DNA of 5,922 nt, taken from Alphaproteobacteria bacterium (GTDB lineage Bacteria; Pseudomonadota; Alphaproteobacteria; Rs-D84; NBLK01). The stretch is taken from contig JAFGXE010000064.1 in assembly GCA_016936785.1 (NCBI GenBank), forward strand, positions 1 to 5,922, given 5' to 3'. Made by a program: the position numbers and the translations under genes. Of the stretch, positions 5,368-5,922 are shown one piece after another. Positions within the stretch are counted from its first letter, which is position 1. Each line of letters begins with the position of its first letter. The notes beneath the pieces were generated by a model. That model did no database searches, had not been told where the DNA came from, and saw nothing but the letters and a program-made list of their open reading frames with translations.

Positions 5368-5922
5368 TTAAAGATTCTTTCGGAAAATTTCTTCAATTTC
5401 TTTTTTTGCAATTTCAAGGTTATCATTCACTATGACATAGTCATAATCATTTTGGTGTTTCAGTTCTTCTTTTGCTGTTTCAAGGCGTTCGTTAATTTCC
5501 TGAAGCGTATTTGTCCCGCGTTTAAGAAGGCGTTCTTTTGTTATCTCTAGTGAAGGGGCTTTAATAAAGATGGATACAACTTTCCCCGTATAATTTTTTT
5601 TTATAAGGTAAAATCCTTGAATATCAATTTCGCAGACCAATGATTTTCCGGATGAAATGGCCATTTCAACAGGCTTGCGAAGTGTGCCATACGATTTTGC
5701 AGAACTCCCCCCATAGACAGTCGCATATTCAAGAAATGCGTTTTGTGCGATTCGTTTTTCAAATTCTTGAGGGGTGAGAAAGTAGTAATCTTTTCCATCA
5801 ATTTCGCCTTTTCTCTGAGGACGGGTCGTTGCAGAAACAGACCAAACAAGATTTGGAAATACTTTTAATAGGTGATTCGATAAGGTTGTTTTTCCAGCGC
5901 CTGAAGTGGCTGAAATCACAAA
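5368..5922 (-). CDS. gmk: guanylate kinase, 5'-partial (runs off the window)
   Basis: It phosphorylates GMP to GDP using ATP, an essential cytoplasmic step in guanine nucleotide synthesis. Reading from the window edge, the protein begins FVISATSGAGKTT, which contains the P-loop. The PROSITE-type guanylate kinase signature is present as TTRPQRKGEIDGKDYYFL (31-48, counting the GTG at 5919 as residue 1). The GMP-site region continues through FLEYATVYG and YGT, and then EIDIQG (97-102). The lid/ATP region has RLLKRGT (130-136), and the typical NDYDYVIVND motif is at 157-166. Two oddities are visible: the P-loop reads ATSGAGKT where GPSGAGKS or the alphaproteobacterial SPSGAGKT is usual, and about four extra residues (around SSAKS) lie between VYG and YGT. 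The frame is open to the last base, so only a few N-terminal residues are missing. It converges on lolD and is not part of its operon. Confidence 0.94.
   Translation of the reverse strand, partial: FVISATSGAGKTTLSNHLLKVFPNLVWSVSATTRPQRKGEIDGKDYYFLTPQEFEKRIAQNAFLEYATVYGGSSAKSYGTLRKPVEMAISSGKSLVCEIDIQGFYLIKKNYTGKVVSIFIKAPSLEITKERLLKRGTNTLQEINERLETAKEELKHQNDYDYVIVNDNLEIAKKEIEEIFRKNL

Noticed and set aside
5140..5550. Open frame of 136 codons on the + strand across the repeat region into gmk
   Set aside because: It begins inside repeat sequence and ends antisense to the well-conserved gmk. Its C-terminal half is Phe/Ile-rich from reading antisense, and it has no domain sense.

Overview
The window looks like a piece of an AT-rich Gram-negative chromosome, most likely from an alphaproteobacterium. 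The evidence is one LolC/E-type lipoprotein-release permease paired with LolD, a guanylate kinase whose P-loop departs from the usual GPSG form as alphaproteobacterial ones often do, and an intergenic region of short palindromic repeats of the kind scattered through genomes such as the Rickettsiales. The lineage is inferred from family resemblance and was not tested by a search.

Left part (1-3094, + strand). This is a tightly packed set of genes. First comes an XRE-type helix-turn-helix protein that is probably cut by the window edge (to 715). It overlaps by one base a charged helical protein of unknown function (715-1329). After a 42-base gap comes a second unknown protein with a Lys/Glu/Asp-rich tail (1372-1812). 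The fourth gene (1802-3094) begins with a clear lipoprotein signal peptide and carries a body resembling a divergent type IVb-pilus secretin (PilN/BfpB-like). An in-frame TAA at codon 23 separates the signal peptide from the body. This is the most notable observation in the window.

Middle part (3098-5063, + strand). lolC/E and lolD follow immediately, separated from the secretin-like gene by 3 bases and overlapping each other by 8. They encode the inner-membrane ABC transporter that releases lipoproteins toward the outer membrane. All six + strand genes could be one transcript. A lipoprotein gene directly upstream of the lipoprotein-release machinery makes functional sense but is not proof of a shared role.

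Right part (5064-5922). A 304-base convergent intergenic region holds at least four different hairpin or palindromic repeat units side by side. Beyond it, on the - strand, lies gmk (guanylate kinase), whose 5' end runs off the window. No tRNA, rRNA, CRISPR array, transposase or phage gene is visible. I see no convincing novel defence or mobile system. The best candidates for something undescribed are the secretin-like lipoprotein with its two unknown upstream partners, and the stop codon inside it.
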